Below, piece by piece: positions 1 to 9,747 of a stretch of 64,000 bases of DNA. Numbering within the stretch: position 1 is the stretch's first letter; every line of letters starts with the position of its first letter. A program made the position numbers and the translations under genes. The stretch is from Anaerolineae bacterium. Lineage in GTDB: Bacteria; Chloroflexota; Anaerolineae; Aggregatilineales; Aggregatilineaceae. The DNA is taken from positions 1-64,000 of the forward strand of contig JAFGNU010000040.1 of the NCBI GenBank assembly GCA_016926875.1. Direction: 5' to 3'. The notes beneath the pieces were generated by a model. That model had not been told where the DNA came from and did no database searches. It was given only the letters and a program-made list of their open reading frames with translations.

Positions 1-1
1 A

Positions 2-1354
2 TCGGTGACGCCCGTAACTTCGCCATCAGCCCTCCCCCCGTCACCGACCACCGCGCCCACAGTGGCGCCTACACCTGTTCCCCCGCCAGGGGAAATTGTG
101 CACGTTGTGCAGCCGGGTGAGAACCTGTTCCGCATCGCCCTGCAATATAACCTGCTGGCGTCGATTGTGGCGGCGTACAACGGCATTCCGAACCCGAACG
201 TGATTTACGTGGGCCAGAAGATTCGTATTCCTCCCGGCGGCGTGGCGCCGGTACCAACCCCGGTACCAACCACTGCGCCCGAAGCGACAACCGCTCCGGC
301 GGCGACGCCGGTTCGGAACGAGGCGGCGAACGTCGGGTTTGCATACGGCATCCAGGTCCACCTGCCGAACCAGGCGATGGATCAGGTGATGTCAAAGGTC
401 AGCGCCCTGGGGATGAACTGGGTCGAGCAGCGAATTGACTGGGCGTTGTACGAGCCAAGCGCGGGTAATATCAACTGGGACCCGATTGACGACATGGTGA
501 ATGCCATGGATGGCGCCGGGCTGAATATCTTGCTGTCGGTGTCGTCCGCGCCGGGTTGGGCGCGCGATTCGGACCAGGAGAGCGGCCCGCCGACCGATTA
601 CCAGACATATGCCAACTTCATCGGCGAACTGGCTGCCCGGTACAAGGGGCAGGTGGACGCTTACGAGATATGGAGCGAGCAAAACCTGCGCCGCGAGTGG
701 AATACGACCAGGGGCATCAGTGCAGCCAGCTATGTCGAGATGCTGCGCCTGGCCTATGCCTCGATCAAGGCTGCCGACCCGGCGGCGATTGTGGTCACGG
801 GTGGCCTGGCTCCGACAGGGTTCAACGACGGTGTGAACGCCATCGATGACCGCGTGTATCTACGCCAGATGTATGAAGCGGGTGTCGCGGACTGGTCCGA
901 CGCAATCGGCGCGCACCCGAACGGCTGGGCCAATCCGCCGGACAGCACCTGCTGCCAAAACAACCGCCCGGCGGTGCCTGCTTGGGATGATCACCCCAGC
1001 TTCTTCTTCAAGGAAACGCTGCAAGATTACCGTGAGATCATGGTTCAGAACGGCGACAGCGGCACGTATATCTGGCCGACCGAGTTTGGCTGGGGATCAA
1101 ACGACGGGCTGAACATCCAACCGGTGCAAGACCTTGCTTTTGTGACGTATACAAGCCTGGACGAGCAAGCCCAGTACGTTGTGCGCGGCTACCAGCTTGG
1201 ACGCGAAATGGGATATATTGGGCCGATGTTCTTGTGGAACTTGAACTTCTGCTCGGTTGTTGGCGTGACCGGGGAGCAGTGCCTGTGGAGCCTGCTGGAC
1301 CCGGCAGATAACCCGCGCCCGGCTTACATGTCTGTGCAAGGGATTTCGAAGTAG
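2..1354 (+). CDS. LysM domain protein with C-terminal glycoside-hydrolase-like (cellulase/GH39-like TIM barrel) domain; 5' end probably outside the window
   Basis: ORF 5..1354 stays open to the window edge; LysM motif 'HVVQPGENLFRIALQYNLLASIVAAYNGIPNPNVIYVGQKIRIP', then TP-rich linker, then 'YEIWSEQNLRREW' and 'WPTEFGWGS' typical of GH-A clan folds. Confidence 0.75.
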   Translation, partial: SVTPVTSPSALPPSPTTAPTVAPTPVPPPGEIVHVVQPGENLFRIALQYNLLASIVAAYNGIPNPNVIYVGQKIRIPPGGVAPVPTPVPTTAPEATTAPAATPVRNEAANVGFAYGIQVHLPNQAMDQVMSKVSALGMNWVEQRIDWALYEPSAGNINWDPIDDMVNAMDGAGLNILLSVSSAPGWARDSDQESGPPTDYQTYANFIGELAARYKGQVDAYEIWSEQNLRREWNTTRGISAASYVEMLRLAYASIKAADPAAIVVTGGLAPTGFNDGVNAIDDRVYLRQMYEAGVADWSDAIGAHPNGWANPPDSTCCQNNRPAVPAWDDHPSFFFKETLQDYREIMVQNGDSGTYIWPTEFGWGSNDGLNIQPVQDLAFVTYTSLDEQAQYVVRGYQLGREMGYIGPMFLWNLNFCSVVGVTGEQCLWSLLDPADNPRPAYMSVQGISK

Positions 1355-1448
1355 CGGCCTGTTCTATCGACTGCCTGGCCAGCATGTCAGACAGTCATCA
1401 AACGGCTCAAACTATTGAACGCAAACTGCGAAAAGCTGTTTGCTTAGT

Positions 1449-1485
1449 CGCCTGGTTGAGATGATCGGCCAGGCGGCTTGTTTTT
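1449..1485 (+). terminator. intrinsic terminator after the LysM-GH gene
   Basis: CGCCTGG...CCAGGCG hairpin followed by TTGTTTTT. Confidence 0.6.
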
Positions 1486-4234
1486 AATCCGGGTAGCTTG
1501 GTTCCTGGGTTTCGAGGTCGCCCAACATATCATCCAGCGCTCCCTCAGCAGGCGGCAGCGTAGACGTTTGCGCGGGGGCGGACGTGATGACCGGGGTACG
1601 GGTGGGGCGCGGCGTGCGCGTAGCTGACGGGGTGGCGGTTGGCGTGTGGGAAGGACGCGGTGTGCGCGTATAGGTGCCGGTCGGCGTTGGCGTATTGGTC
1701 TGGGTCGGCGTCTGAGTATCCGTGGGCGTGGGTGTCCGGGTCGGTGTATTTGTTTCGGTTGGCGTAGCGGTGTGCGTCGGCGTGTCGGTCGGTGTGGGCG
1801 TCCGGGTCGGCGTTGGCGTATTGGTTGGCGTGGAAGTAGCGCTGGGCGTCTCGGTACTGGTGGGCGTTGGCGTCAGGCTGATCTGCGGCGTGCGTGTGGC
1901 GATGTGCGTTTCTTCCGGCGCAGCGACCGGTTCTGCTCCAGCCACGCGGAACGCCCGCACGGCAAGCTGCGAGGTGATGGGCAGCAGGGCAATGTTGAGC
2001 GTGCCGCTCGACTCGCCCCTGAGGGTAATGGTATCTTCACCGATGATGGCGCCGGTCAGCGTGTTCCAGAACGTGACGCGGTAGATGCCCGGCGGCATAC
2101 CGGGGATGTGCAGGCTGAAGTTCAGCGGGTCGAGTTCCTTGTTTTCAGCTACAAGCTGCCACGTGTAATCGCGGTGATGCACCCAGGCAACCGCTGCACC
2201 CTGGCGGCGGTCGGCGAGCGCCAGCGCGCGCATGGGCGACCGGTATTGTGCGATCTCGATGTAATCCAGCTCCAACCAATCTCTGCCCGGATTGTCGAGG
2301 ATGATCGTGTGCTCGCCCGCGCTGAGCGGCACCGTAACCAGGATGTCGTGGCTGCCGGGGCTGAAGTCCACGCGCGCGGCCTCTTTGCCGTCGATATTGA
2401 TAACCAGCACGGCGGGCGCGGTGGTTGATACGCTGGCAACGCCGATCTGAAGCTCGGTGTCGGTGGGCGGGGCGGCGATGAAGGTCTGCGGGAAGCTGCG
2501 CACGACGTTCGCCTGGCCGTACAGGTAGCTTGACATCTGCTCGATGGGTGGGACGACGCCGTCGGGCATCAGGCGGTAAATCGTATCTGCCGGGGATTCG
2601 CTCAGGAACTCGCGGTTAAAGCCGTCCACCCGCAGCCCGCCGTATACCGAGGGCGTCTCGGCTGTCAGCCCAACCGGGATCGGCTGGAGGTCTGGCGAGT
2701 TCCAGGGGATGCCCTGGCTGAACAGGGCCAGCGGGGTGTAGATGCCGTACAGGTCCAGGTTGTCCACGTAGGTATCCCACCACCAGGACATCGCGCCGCC
2801 TGCGGCCCCGGACAGCGCCGCAGCCCAGATTGTGTTGCGGATGTGAACGCCGGTTGGATCGTCGTCGGTGGGCGCGTACCACGGGTTGAGCGAAAACTCG
2901 GTGAGCAGCACCGGCTTATCAGTGTGCGCGGATACCTGGCTGAGCGCGTTCAATGCGGCAGTGACCTGATCCTCACCTTCTTCGACCGGGCGGCGTTGGT
3001 AAAAACGCACCTGCGCAAAATCCAGCGCGGCCAGCTCCCAGATCGCTGCTTCCGGCCCGCGCGCGCCTGCCGTAATCAGGTGTTTGGCCGGGTCGGTATC
3101 GCGCAGAAAGCCAGCCGCATCTGTTAGCCATGTCTCGGCGCGCTCTGGCGTATAGCCGATCATGCTGTCTACTTCGTCCACAATTTCCCAGGCGAAAATA
3201 GTCGGGCTGTATCCCCAGCGCGCTACAATGTAGCGCAGCCGTTGGTGGAGCAGCGCGCGGGCGTTAACGTCAAAGAATATGGCGGACGGACCGCCCAACG
3301 GGCCATTATTGGCAACGTTGTATGGGTTGTCGTTCCAATCAATATCCAACTCAGGGCGAGGGGCATCGCCCGGCGTTTCGACCGGCAGCCCGGCGTACTC
3401 GGTATATGCCTGATGCCAGACCAGCACAACCTGAAGGTAGATGCCGTACTGCCCGGCCAGTTGCAGGATGGTATCCATGCGCCATGCGGCCATCTGCGCG
3501 TCGTCGTAATCGCCTGGTGGGCCGGGCCAGTCCAGGCCGATAAACCAGGGCACGTCAATGAATATCCGTGCGTAGTTGGCGCCTGCTGCGCTGAGATCGG
3601 CCAACCAGCGCTCATAGGCGAAGATGCCGCCGCTTTCGTCCGACGACCACGCCAGGTTTTGCCCGACCGGGAAGTAGGGCGCGCCGCTGTCGAAGGCGAA
3701 ATAGCGCGGGTTCTCGCCTATGCGAATGTAGCCGGGATTGTCTGAGGGCGTGACCTCAAACGAGCCTTCCATAATCGTTCGCGTATCGGAGGCGGTGCGC
3801 GCCTCGACGGTATACGTCCAGTCCCCGGCCTGGGGTGGCGCAAAACGCGCGCGCCACTCCGGCGAACCGGCGGTTTCCAGCGCTTCGACATCACAGTCTC
3901 CGGTGCAGGTCTGGCGATAGGGACGCATGTAAAAGCCCGGCACGATGATCGCCTTGCCGCTCGGCGGATTGAAGATCACCGCGACGTCCATTTCGCCCGG
4001 ATCGTAGGGGTTGGCGTAGCGCCCCGGCACCTGGAAGCTCAACTCCAGCAGGGCGTACTGCTCGACGCGCTGCGGCTGGCTTTCGTCTGGCTTGGCGGTG
4101 ACTGTAGCGGCGGGTGATGGAACAGGGGTGCTCAATGCCTGTTGTCCGATGACAGGCACGACAACGGCCCCGGCGATCAACAGCGTGATCACCAGGAGGA
4201 AAGACCATCGGGTAGATTCCAGGCGCGGTGACAT
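1484..4234 (-). CDS. secreted DUF5060/cellulase-like glycoside hydrolase with long Thr/Pro-rich C-terminal tail
   Basis: 916 aa, N-terminal signal/TM, DUF5060-like N-domain, 'NPRYFAFDSGAPYFPVGQNLAW' and 'FAWEIVDEVD', C-terminal (TPT)n mucin-like tract. Confidence 0.7.
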   Translation of the reverse strand: MSPRLESTRWSFLLVITLLIAGAVVVPVIGQQALSTPVPSPAATVTAKPDESQPQRVEQYALLELSFQVPGRYANPYDPGEMDVAVIFNPPSGKAIIVPGFYMRPYRQTCTGDCDVEALETAGSPEWRARFAPPQAGDWTYTVEARTASDTRTIMEGSFEVTPSDNPGYIRIGENPRYFAFDSGAPYFPVGQNLAWSSDESGGIFAYERWLADLSAAGANYARIFIDVPWFIGLDWPGPPGDYDDAQMAAWRMDTILQLAGQYGIYLQVVLVWHQAYTEYAGLPVETPGDAPRPELDIDWNDNPYNVANNGPLGGPSAIFFDVNARALLHQRLRYIVARWGYSPTIFAWEIVDEVDSMIGYTPERAETWLTDAAGFLRDTDPAKHLITAGARGPEAAIWELAALDFAQVRFYQRRPVEEGEDQVTAALNALSQVSAHTDKPVLLTEFSLNPWYAPTDDDPTGVHIRNTIWAAALSGAAGGAMSWWWDTYVDNLDLYGIYTPLALFSQGIPWNSPDLQPIPVGLTAETPSVYGGLRVDGFNREFLSESPADTIYRLMPDGVVPPIEQMSSYLYGQANVVRSFPQTFIAAPPTDTELQIGVASVSTTAPAVLVINIDGKEAARVDFSPGSHDILVTVPLSAGEHTIILDNPGRDWLELDYIEIAQYRSPMRALALADRRQGAAVAWVHHRDYTWQLVAENKELDPLNFSLHIPGMPPGIYRVTFWNTLTGAIIGEDTITLRGESSGTLNIALLPITSQLAVRAFRVAGAEPVAAPEETHIATRTPQISLTPTPTSTETPSATSTPTNTPTPTRTPTPTDTPTHTATPTETNTPTRTPTPTDTQTPTQTNTPTPTGTYTRTPRPSHTPTATPSATRTPRPTRTPVITSAPAQTSTLPPAEGALDDMLGDLETQEPSYPD

Positions 4235-4273
4235 GTCGAAAGTTTAGTCTGAGTTAGCAAAGTAGCGCAAGTT

Positions 4274-4789
4274 TTACTCGCCCTGTTCAAAACGCATGAT
4301 CAACTGGTCGTTGGCGTCGTAGCTGGTATGGGCAAAAAACGGCGGTTCGCCGGGATCGCTGTCAAAGATCAGCGGGATCAACAACGGCAGGTCTTCGACC
4401 AGGGGCAGGGTGTGAACCCGGCAGCGCGGCACCCATTCGAGCACGCCTTCATCCGAGTCGAAAAAGGCACGCGAAGCCGCTTCGGCACGGAATACAAAGA
4501 CGATGATGCCGTTGTTTTGCCCGGCGTCAACGTGGATCGCGCCGCAAAAGCGTACATGCGACACGTCCAGGCCGGTTTCTTCCTGTATCTCGCGGATCGC
4601 GCCGGAAAGCGGGTCTTCATCGCGTTCAATATGCCCGCCGACACCGTTATAGCGACCCGGATAAACGCGCTTGTGCTGGCCGCGCTTGAGCAGCAGAATA
4701 TCGTCGCCGTACGTGATAAAGCACAGTGTGCGCGGGATAGCCAGCCAGCGCCCGGCGGTGGCATCTGCGCCCTGGTCTTTTGCACCCAT
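4274..4789 (-). CDS. NUDIX hydrolase (8-oxo-dGTP diphosphatase-like)
   Basis: Nudix box GGHIERDEDPLSGAIREIQEETGL. Confidence 0.85.
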   Translation of the reverse strand: MGAKDQGADATAGRWLAIPRTLCFITYGDDILLLKRGQHKRVYPGRYNGVGGHIERDEDPLSGAIREIQEETGLDVSHVRFCGAIHVDAGQNNGIIVFVFRAEAASRAFFDSDEGVLEWVPRCRVHTLPLVEDLPLLIPLIFDSDPGEPPFFAHTSYDANDQLIMRFEQGE

Positions 4790-4918
4790 CAGTTTTCTCC
4801 TTGCGGTACATACAGGCCGAATTATAGCATACGTTCACCCCCTCAATTCCGGGTTTGTGCGACGTGTAGCTCTGTTGTATGCTTTTAGTCGGCACCATTT
4901 GACAAGGAGAATAAAACA

Positions 4919-5566
4919 ATGGACGATCTGTATAGCCGTATCGTACATGACCGGGGATCGGTGCAAAACCTGTTTGCCAGGATACCCGGCTTTCGGGGTT
5001 ACATGGAGATGAGCGCACGGCGGCAGGCTGACCGGTTGATCCGTGAGTATGTTGCCGGGCAGTTGCAGCAGCAGCTTAACCGGATGCCTGTCGTTGAAAC
5101 AATGCTGCTGGATGCCGGCGGTCTGTCGTACATGAGCAAAACCCGGAGCGTCAAGACCAAGTTCCAAACGCTGGTGGATCGTGTCGCCACCGATATGCCC
5201 GGTTATTCAGGCTTTTTTGATGCGCTCAAGGTTGAAGATGATGATCTCGCAGTTGTGTATGCATTCGATGAGGCGATGCTGCGCTATGCGGACGAGTTCG
5301 GAAAGAAGCTGGACGCGCTGCAAAACGCCGCCATGATAAGCGCAGATGTTGATGAGGCCATCCGCGACCTGGACGCGCTGACGATAGAAGCCAGCCAGGC
5401 ATACAGCCTGCGCGAAGACGTGTTGAAAGGGATTGCCAGGGACGAACCGCCGGATATGCCGTTGGACACGCCGGAAAAATCGTTAACGACACTATTGGAT
5501 GAACCACCGGATATCAGCGAGGGACTCAGTGACGACGTGACCAGTGACGAAGAAGACATCGAATAG
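4919..5566 (+). CDS. hypothetical protein upstream of SPFH gene
   Basis: 215 aa ORF with RBS AAGGAGAATAAAACA before ATG; same leader style as the next gene. Confidence 0.75.
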   Translation: MDDLYSRIVHDRGSVQNLFARIPGFRGYMEMSARRQADRLIREYVAGQLQQQLNRMPVVETMLLDAGGLSYMSKTRSVKTKFQTLVDRVATDMPGYSGFFDALKVEDDDLAVVYAFDEAMLRYADEFGKKLDALQNAAMISADVDEAIRDLDALTIEASQAYSLREDVLKGIARDEPPDMPLDTPEKSLTTLLDEPPDISEGLSDDVTSDEEDIE

Positions 5567-5626
5567 GCATAGTGTGGAACGGCGTCGCTGCCGTTGTGAG
5601 TGGACATAGGGTAAGGAGAATAACCA

Positions 5627-6706
5627 ATGCCACGTATTATTGATGTTGTTGATCACGTTAACGTGATGGATGATGAGTTAGTCTACCGTGAACCCCAAAG
5701 GGGCGGCGGCGACTTCCGCATGGGGTCGCAGGTGATCGTGCAGGAAAGCCAGGCGGCAGTCTTTGTCCGGCAGGGGGAAGCGCTGGACGCACTGGGACCG
5801 GGAGCGCATACGCTCAGTACGGCCAACCTGCCAGTCCTATCGGGGTTATTAGGCTTTGTGACCAGCGGGCGCAACCCGTTCACGGTGGACCTGTATTTTG
5901 TGAATCTCAAGGACCTGCCGCAGGTGCCCTGGGGAACCAACCCTCCGATTGTGCTGGAAACGCCGGGCAAGGGTGTCGGCGTGGTGCTGTTGATCACGCA
6001 CGGTGTGATCGATATCGGTATCGACAACCCGAAGCTTTTTGTCAAGCAGTACGGTGTTGGCAAACCGATCCTGCGGCTGGGTGACATAAAAGACCGCATC
6101 CAGTCGATGCTGCTTGGTGAGGTGGCAACGCTGATTTCGTCGTCAGGCGCGGCGAGCATCATGGACGCCAACCGGTTGCTTACCGACCTGGAAGGCGCAG
6201 CGCTGGCGCGGCTGAACGATCAGTTCGCGCAGATCGGTATGCGGATCAAGGCGTTCGAAGCCAAGCCCTTCACGGCGAAAGATGTGTCTACCGAAGAACT
6301 GCGCAACTATGTTGACTTCGAAACGTGGGAGCGCATTCGCCGCCTGGAAGTGGCCGATACGGCGGCGGGCAATCCGGGCATGGGCGGCGGCCTGGCGAGC
6401 GCGGGCGTGGGCCTGGGCGTTGGACAGCAGATCGGTGCCACGATGAACCCCGAACAGGCAGCGCTCCAACAGCAGCAGCAAATGATGATGAACCAGATGA
6501 TGATGCAGATGATGCAGAATCAGCAAGGCGACCAGCAGGAGGAGCAGGCGCCAGCCGCGCCAGCCGTCCCGCAGACGCCGGACGAAATCCGCGTCTACCT
6601 GGATCAGCTTGATATGAAGCTGGCGTCGGGCGAGATTTCGGAAAGCGCGTATGAAAAGCTGTACGCCAAGTGGGAAGCACGCCTCAAAGAACTGGACGAG
6701 AAATAA
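5627..6706 (+). CDS. SPFH/band-7 domain protein with Met/Gln-rich segment and C-terminal short oligomerisation-like region
   Basis: 359 aa; RBS AAGGAG; 'FRMGSQVIVQESQAAVFVRQGEALDALGPGAHTLSTANLPVLSGLLG' typical of SPFH (virion-core-like) proteins. Confidence 0.8.
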   Translation: MPRIIDVVDHVNVMDDELVYREPQRGGGDFRMGSQVIVQESQAAVFVRQGEALDALGPGAHTLSTANLPVLSGLLGFVTSGRNPFTVDLYFVNLKDLPQVPWGTNPPIVLETPGKGVGVVLLITHGVIDIGIDNPKLFVKQYGVGKPILRLGDIKDRIQSMLLGEVATLISSSGAASIMDANRLLTDLEGAALARLNDQFAQIGMRIKAFEAKPFTAKDVSTEELRNYVDFETWERIRRLEVADTAAGNPGMGGGLASAGVGLGVGQQIGATMNPEQAALQQQQQMMMNQMMMQMMQNQQGDQQEEQAPAAPAVPQTPDEIRVYLDQLDMKLASGEISESAYEKLYAKWEARLKELDEK

Positions 6707-6731
6707 ACGATCCCTGATCAGGTCAAACAAG

Positions 6732-6757
6732 GCCCCGTTTGCAGCGCGGGGCTTTTT
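6732..6757 (+). terminator. intrinsic terminator after SPFH gene
   Basis: GCCCCG TTTGCAGCG CGGGGC TTTTT. Confidence 0.8.
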
Positions 6758-6769
6758 GTGTTGGGACGC

Positions 6770-8641
6770 TTACTCATCCAGCGGCCAGTGGATCGTCGTC
6801 AGCGTGAGACTGTCACCCAGGTCGGTCCCGCCGGACGTGGTGACGGGCAGGCGCGCGCCGGTCGCCGGATCATACAGCCCGACCTGGATCGTGTAGTCGC
6901 CGGGATCGAGTGGTATATCCGGGCTGGTCAGCAGGTGGTACGGATCGCGGATCAGGCTGCCGGGCTGCCATTCCAACGTGCTGGCGAAACCGTACAGCGG
7001 GCGGTGATCATCCTGGTCCCAGAGCGGACTGCCGGTCGCGGGGTGGGGCGCGCCGATCAGGTGGGCAAAGACGGTGTAATCAACGTCAGCCTGGGCCAGC
7101 GGTTCCCAGTAGAGCAGGATGGTGATCGCGCGGGTGGCGGCGTCTGGTCCCTGGATGGTACAGCCGCGCAGGCGGGCGATCTGGCCGATTGTGACCTGCG
7201 TTTGCACGCCGATTTCGTCCGGGGTAGGCTGCCAGCGGCGGTATTGGGCGATGGTGAAGCTCGAAAAGCCGTCGAAGCTAACGCGCTGCATGTGATCATC
7301 GAGAAAAGCTTCGGCATCCGGCGAGCGCCCGATCAGCCAGAGCGTTTGATAGCGCTGAACCTCCGGCGAAAGCTCGGCGGCGGCGTCCCCGCCATAGGTC
7401 AGGCTGCCCTCGGCGGCGCTGCCCTGGTAGTAGTAGTCAAAAGCCGGGTCGGCCAGCGTTTGTACGATCAGATCGCCGGGACGGGCGCGGCCTTCCAGGT
7501 ATGTTTTTAACGCGCGCCAGTCGGGCGACTTGGCGTTCTCGCCGCGATAGTAGTCAATCAGCGTTCCCGCGCCGAGCAGGGGTGTGATCAACAGCGCGAG
7601 CGGGATCAGGGCCAGGGCGCGGGGAGCACCCGCTCGCAGGGTCAGCGCAGGAGCCAGCGCGCGGGCCATCAACAGGAACAGCGCAGGTAGCACAGCGATC
7701 AGGTAGCGCGGACCAAACACGTTCATGCGCGTGGCGGCGACCAGCAGCAGCGCGGCGGGTACAACCATCCAGGCGATTAGCCAGCGCCGTGTGAATTTCT
7801 GCTCGCGTGCCTGCCCAATCAACAGGCCCAGCGCAACCAGCCCGCACCAGGCCAGCGGCGCGATGATATGCCAGGGCGCGTCCAGCTCATCACCGGTTAG
7901 CAGGATGGGCAAAAAGCGCGTGAGCAGTTGGGCGGGATCGGCCCCGCTCAGGGTGCCGGAGTAGCCGCTATGCGCCAGCCACCAGATTTGCACCAGCCAG
8001 GGGATCAGCAGCACGCCCAATACGCCCCACGCGATCAGCGCGCGGCGGCGCACGTCGGGCACGCGGCGCACCGCCAGCAGGTAGAGGACCTGCACGACAA
8101 CGATGAATCCTTCCAGAAAGAACGTGTAGGCGGCAGCCGCTTCGGCCAGGACGTACAGCGCCCAGTCACGCGGGCGGTTGCGGTTGGTGGCACGCAGAAA
8201 CAACCACATCGCCAGCGGGCTGATTCCCGCCCACAGCGCATAGTTGCGAACGTCCTGGGCGTGCCAGATCAGAAATGGATTGACCGCCCACAGCGCCGCT
8301 GCCAAACAGGCGATCCGGCGGTCGTAAAATAACCACCTGCTGAGCGCCGCCACCGCTGCCACGCCGACCAGGTTGCCGAGCAGGGGCAGGTAGCGCATGG
8401 CGAACTCGGAATCGCCCGCCGCGTGTTTCCACGCCCAGAAGCCAAAAAACGCCCCAAAAGGGTGCGGCTCCCAGTGCGCCAGGTCGGACACGACCTCAGG
8501 CGGCGAGTCCGCCCAATAGCGCACGGCAAAGGCTTCGTCACCGCGCAGGGGCACAGTGTCCAGGCGGTAAATTCGCAGCGCGAAGGCGAGTCCACACAGC
8601 AGCGCCAGCGTGACCGGCCAGTACAAGCGGGCGCGGTTCAT
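6770..8641 (-). CDS. GT39-type membrane glycosyltransferase (dolichyl-phosphate mannosyltransferase-like)
   Basis: Multi-TM protein, 'ALRIYRLDTVPLRGDEAFAVRYW' signature; internal Met chosen as start (MNRARLYW). Confidence 0.75.
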   Translation of the reverse strand: MNRARLYWPVTLALLCGLAFALRIYRLDTVPLRGDEAFAVRYWADSPPEVVSDLAHWEPHPFGAFFGFWAWKHAAGDSEFAMRYLPLLGNLVGVAAVAALSRWLFYDRRIACLAAALWAVNPFLIWHAQDVRNYALWAGISPLAMWLFLRATNRNRPRDWALYVLAEAAAAYTFFLEGFIVVVQVLYLLAVRRVPDVRRRALIAWGVLGVLLIPWLVQIWWLAHSGYSGTLSGADPAQLLTRFLPILLTGDELDAPWHIIAPLAWCGLVALGLLIGQAREQKFTRRWLIAWMVVPAALLLVAATRMNVFGPRYLIAVLPALFLLMARALAPALTLRAGAPRALALIPLALLITPLLGAGTLIDYYRGENAKSPDWRALKTYLEGRARPGDLIVQTLADPAFDYYYQGSAAEGSLTYGGDAAAELSPEVQRYQTLWLIGRSPDAEAFLDDHMQRVSFDGFSSFTIAQYRRWQPTPDEIGVQTQVTIGQIARLRGCTIQGPDAATRAITILLYWEPLAQADVDYTVFAHLIGAPHPATGSPLWDQDDHRPLYGFASTLEWQPGSLIRDPYHLLTSPDIPLDPGDYTIQVGLYDPATGARLPVTTSGGTDLGDSLTLTTIHWPLDE

Positions 8642-9747
8642 GCCTGGCTGTCGTCGGCCCCGGTATCCCCGCCCAGGGACAGCAGCCACGCCACGTCCTT
8701 TTTGCTCAGCCCGTACCAGTCTTTTTGCTTTTTGCGGGCGAACTTTCGCTCCAGGCGCGCGACGAACTTCTCCGGGTCACCGGTCGGGATGGTATGCAGC
8801 ACTTCAACCGGGAGCCGCGCGTCGGCCTGGGCTTCCGCCAGCGGTTCGTCTATCGATTCCCAGGCTGCGCCAATCTTGTAAAGCTGGCCGGACTGGAAAA
8901 TGTAGACAAGGCCGCCTTCGCCTGCGGCGGCTTCTTCTGATAGTTCAGCGGGTTCGGCTTCGACGGCGTCTGCTTCATCGTATTCGTACTCGTCTTCGTC
9001 ACCTGCATAGCTCATCGCTTCGAGTTCCTGGCGCGTGATCAGGCCGTACTTGCGGTCGATCTCGTCCATTTGCTCTACGGTCAATGTCTCGCGCCCTGCA
9101 TTCTGTTGATCGCGCAGGTAACCCTTGAGCGATGGTTTTTTCCTGGGGTCAGCGTAGAGCACCGGCAGCAGCGGGTCTTCGATCTCCACGCTGGCTTTGG
9201 GATTGATGAACACGACCAGCGGCTGCACCTCGATGTCGGAATTCGGGACGATTTTATTGACTAGGCCCTGCATTTCGCGGGTTTCGACGAGCGCATCACG
9301 GAACGGGTTGCCCAGCAAATCTTGACGCAGGTAGCCAAAGAGCAGGTGGGTGATGCCGCCGTCCCCGTACCACTTTTTTCCACTCACGCGGTACGACCGC
9401 TCCTGCCAGACGGTTGAGATGGTAAATATGCCTTCCGGGCCGATCAGGACGTGCTGTGCAGGCAGCAGGTAATGGAAGATCGTGTATTTGCTGCCAAAGC
9501 CTTTGAGAGCTTCGTTCAGGACATCCTCTGGACGCGGTTCGCGGATCCACAGGTTCGCCATGCGGACCGAGGCAATGGTCATCAGCAGCAAGATGGGCAG
9601 GATCATACAGCTAAACTGGCTGGATGAAGTCGGACTGGACCACGTATAAAAGAAGCCGAGACCCATCCCGCCCAGGCTGACGAAAAACAGGATGTGCGAA
9701 ATCTTGCGGTTTCGATTCACAAGCGCTTGATTGATAACAACGCGCAT
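8638..9747 (-). CDS. membrane protein with NERD-like domain and C-terminal T5orf172/GIY-YIG-like domain
   Basis: Start chosen at MRVVINQALVNRN (ATG at 9747) within the longer ORF; two TM helices; NERD-like 'QHVLIGPEGIFTISTVWQ'; C-term 'GLVYIFQSGQLYKIGAA...EKFVARLERKFARKKQKDWYGLSKKDVAWL'. Confidence 0.65.
   Translation of the reverse strand: MRVVINQALVNRNRKISHILFFVSLGGMGLGFFYTWSSPTSSSQFSCMILPILLLMTIASVRMANLWIREPRPEDVLNEALKGFGSKYTIFHYLLPAQHVLIGPEGIFTISTVWQERSYRVSGKKWYGDGGITHLLFGYLRQDLLGNPFRDALVETREMQGLVNKIVPNSDIEVQPLVVFINPKASVEIEDPLLPVLYADPRKKPSLKGYLRDQQNAGRETLTVEQMDEIDRKYGLITRQELEAMSYAGDEDEYEYDEADAVEAEPAELSEEAAAGEGGLVYIFQSGQLYKIGAAWESIDEPLAEAQADARLPVEVLHTIPTGDPEKFVARLERKFARKKQKDWYGLSKKDVAWLLSLGGDTGADDSQA

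Noticed and set aside
1722-2084. 120-aa ORF 'MGVGVRVGVFVSVGVAVCVGVSVG...'
   Set aside because: Shadow of the Thr/Pro repeat tract in the glycoside hydrolase gene on the other strand.
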